Source: Alphaproteobacteria bacterium
GTDB lineage: Bacteria > Pseudomonadota > Alphaproteobacteria > JAEULC01
Direction of reading: 5' to 3'
Assembly: GCA_020851015.1 (NCBI GenBank)
Contig: JADZDN010000418.1
Span: 1 to 10,161, forward strand
Length of the DNA: 10,161 bases
The notes under the pieces are model-generated. The model had not been told where the DNA came from. It did not search any database and saw nothing but the letters and a program-made list of their open reading frames with translations. The position numbers and the translations under genes are program-made. Position 1 is the first letter of the stretch. Each line of letters begins with the position of its first letter. Shown one piece after another: positions 9,534 to 10,161 of this stretch.

Positions 9534-10161
9534 TTGAGGCACGCGCCGGTTTCGCTGCAGGCCGTCTCGGCCGGGGTCCTGGCGGGCTTCGTCGGCTTCG
9601 CGGCGGCCTTCGCCGTGGTGCTGCGCGGCCTGATGGGCGTCGGCGCCAGCCAGGCCCAGGCCGCCTCGGGGCTGATGGCGGTGACCATCGCCATGGGGCT
9701 TTGCGGCATCTATCTCAGCCTCCGGACGCGCATGCCGATCAGCGTCGCCTGGTCGACCCCCGGCGCGGCGCTGCTGGCGACCACCGGCGCGGTCGAAGGC
9801 GGCTTCCCGGTGGCGGTTGGCGCGTTCCTGGTCTCGGGCGGGCTGATCGTGCTGGCGGGGATGTGGCGGCCGCTCGGCCGGTGGGTGGCGGCCATTCCCG
9901 CCCCGCTGGCCAACGCGATGCTGGCGGGCGTGCTGCTGGGCCTCTGCCTGGCGCCGGTCAAGGCGATCGGCCAGCACCCGGCGATGGGGCTGCTGATCGT
10001 CGCGACCTGGGCCCTGGTGGCCAAGGCGCGGCGCCTGCTGGCGGTGCCGGCGGCGGTGCTGGTGACCCTCGGCCTGATCGCCGCCACCACGCCCTTGTCG
10101 CCCGACGTGGTGCGGGCGCTGTGGCCGCATCCGGTGCTGGTGACGCCGGAATTCTCGCTGA
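9534..10161 (+). CDS. benE: BenE-family transporter, 5' part (runs off right edge)
   Basis: The first 209 codons of an inner-membrane carrier of the benzoate:H+ symporter (BenE/YdcO) family; members are about 390 residues, so roughly half is present. The translation is almost wholly hydrophobic, with repeated helices. It carries the family motif RMPISVAWSTPGAALL (66-81), the matching IPAPLANAMLAGVLLG repeat (about 121-136) and an early SAGVLAGFVGFAAAFAVVL helix. The only in-frame start before the first helix is TTG at 9534, because a stop (the dehydratase TAG) lies in this frame just upstream. No good Shine-Dalgarno precedes it, so translation may depend on coupling to the dehydratase gene 12 bases upstream. 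The family was named for benzoate uptake, but next to a sugar-acid dehydratase the cargo may be another organic acid (inference). Confidence 0.85.
   Translation, partial: MRHAPVSLQAVSAGVLAGFVGFAAAFAVVLRGLMGVGASQAQAASGLMAVTIAMGLCGIYLSLRTRMPISVAWSTPGAALLATTGAVEGGFPVAVGAFLVSGGLIVLAGMWRPLGRWVAAIPAPLANAMLAGVLLGLCLAPVKAIGQHPAMGLLIVATWALVAKARRLLAVPAAVLVTLGLIAATTPLSPDVVRALWPHPVLVTPEFSL

Overview
The window is gene-dense, very GC-rich bacterial chromosome. Gene content and protein style (FIST protein, Tas-type reductase, sugar-acid-type IlvD/Edd dehydratase, BenE-family carrier, divergent tesA/ybbAP) fit a free-living alphaproteobacterium. This is inference; the sequence alone does not fix a genus. 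I see no rRNA, complete tRNA, CRISPR array, insertion sequence, phage gene or origin. No gap between genes exceeds about 100 bases. I did not find an undescribed multi-gene system. The most notable feature is a broken or recoded gene at the left edge.

Left block, minus strand (1-3114): an ABC exporter pair like E. coli ybbA-ybbP. The ATPase (2374-3114) is intact. The large FtsX/MacB-type permease that follows after 4 bases is interrupted by one in-frame TAG at 1245-1247. Its reading frame then stays open to the window edge and encodes recognisable C-terminal permease sequence. This is therefore a single-codon nonsense lesion (or a sequencing error, or readthrough), not a frameshift.

Middle block, plus strand (3185-6625): four co-directional genes with gaps of 16, 52 and 28 bases, plausibly one transcription unit. 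They are a secreted GDSL esterase/lysophospholipase (tesA, divergent from the ATPase gene as in E. coli), a FIST-domain protein, a Tas-like NADP-dependent aldo/keto reductase, and the RNA 2',3'-cyclic phosphodiesterase ThpR.

Right block: a minus-strand gene for a membrane-anchored endonuclease/exonuclease/phosphatase-fold protein (6663-7694) converges on thpR and diverges from an IlvD/Edd-family dehydratase (7791-9521). The dehydratase closely resembles L-arabinonate-type sugar-acid dehydratases. It has a credible promoter and a strong ribosome binding site, and is followed after 12 bases by a BenE-family transporter that runs off the right end. Dehydratase and transporter probably form a small catabolic operon. 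Several very long open frames opposite these genes are antisense shadows caused by high GC.
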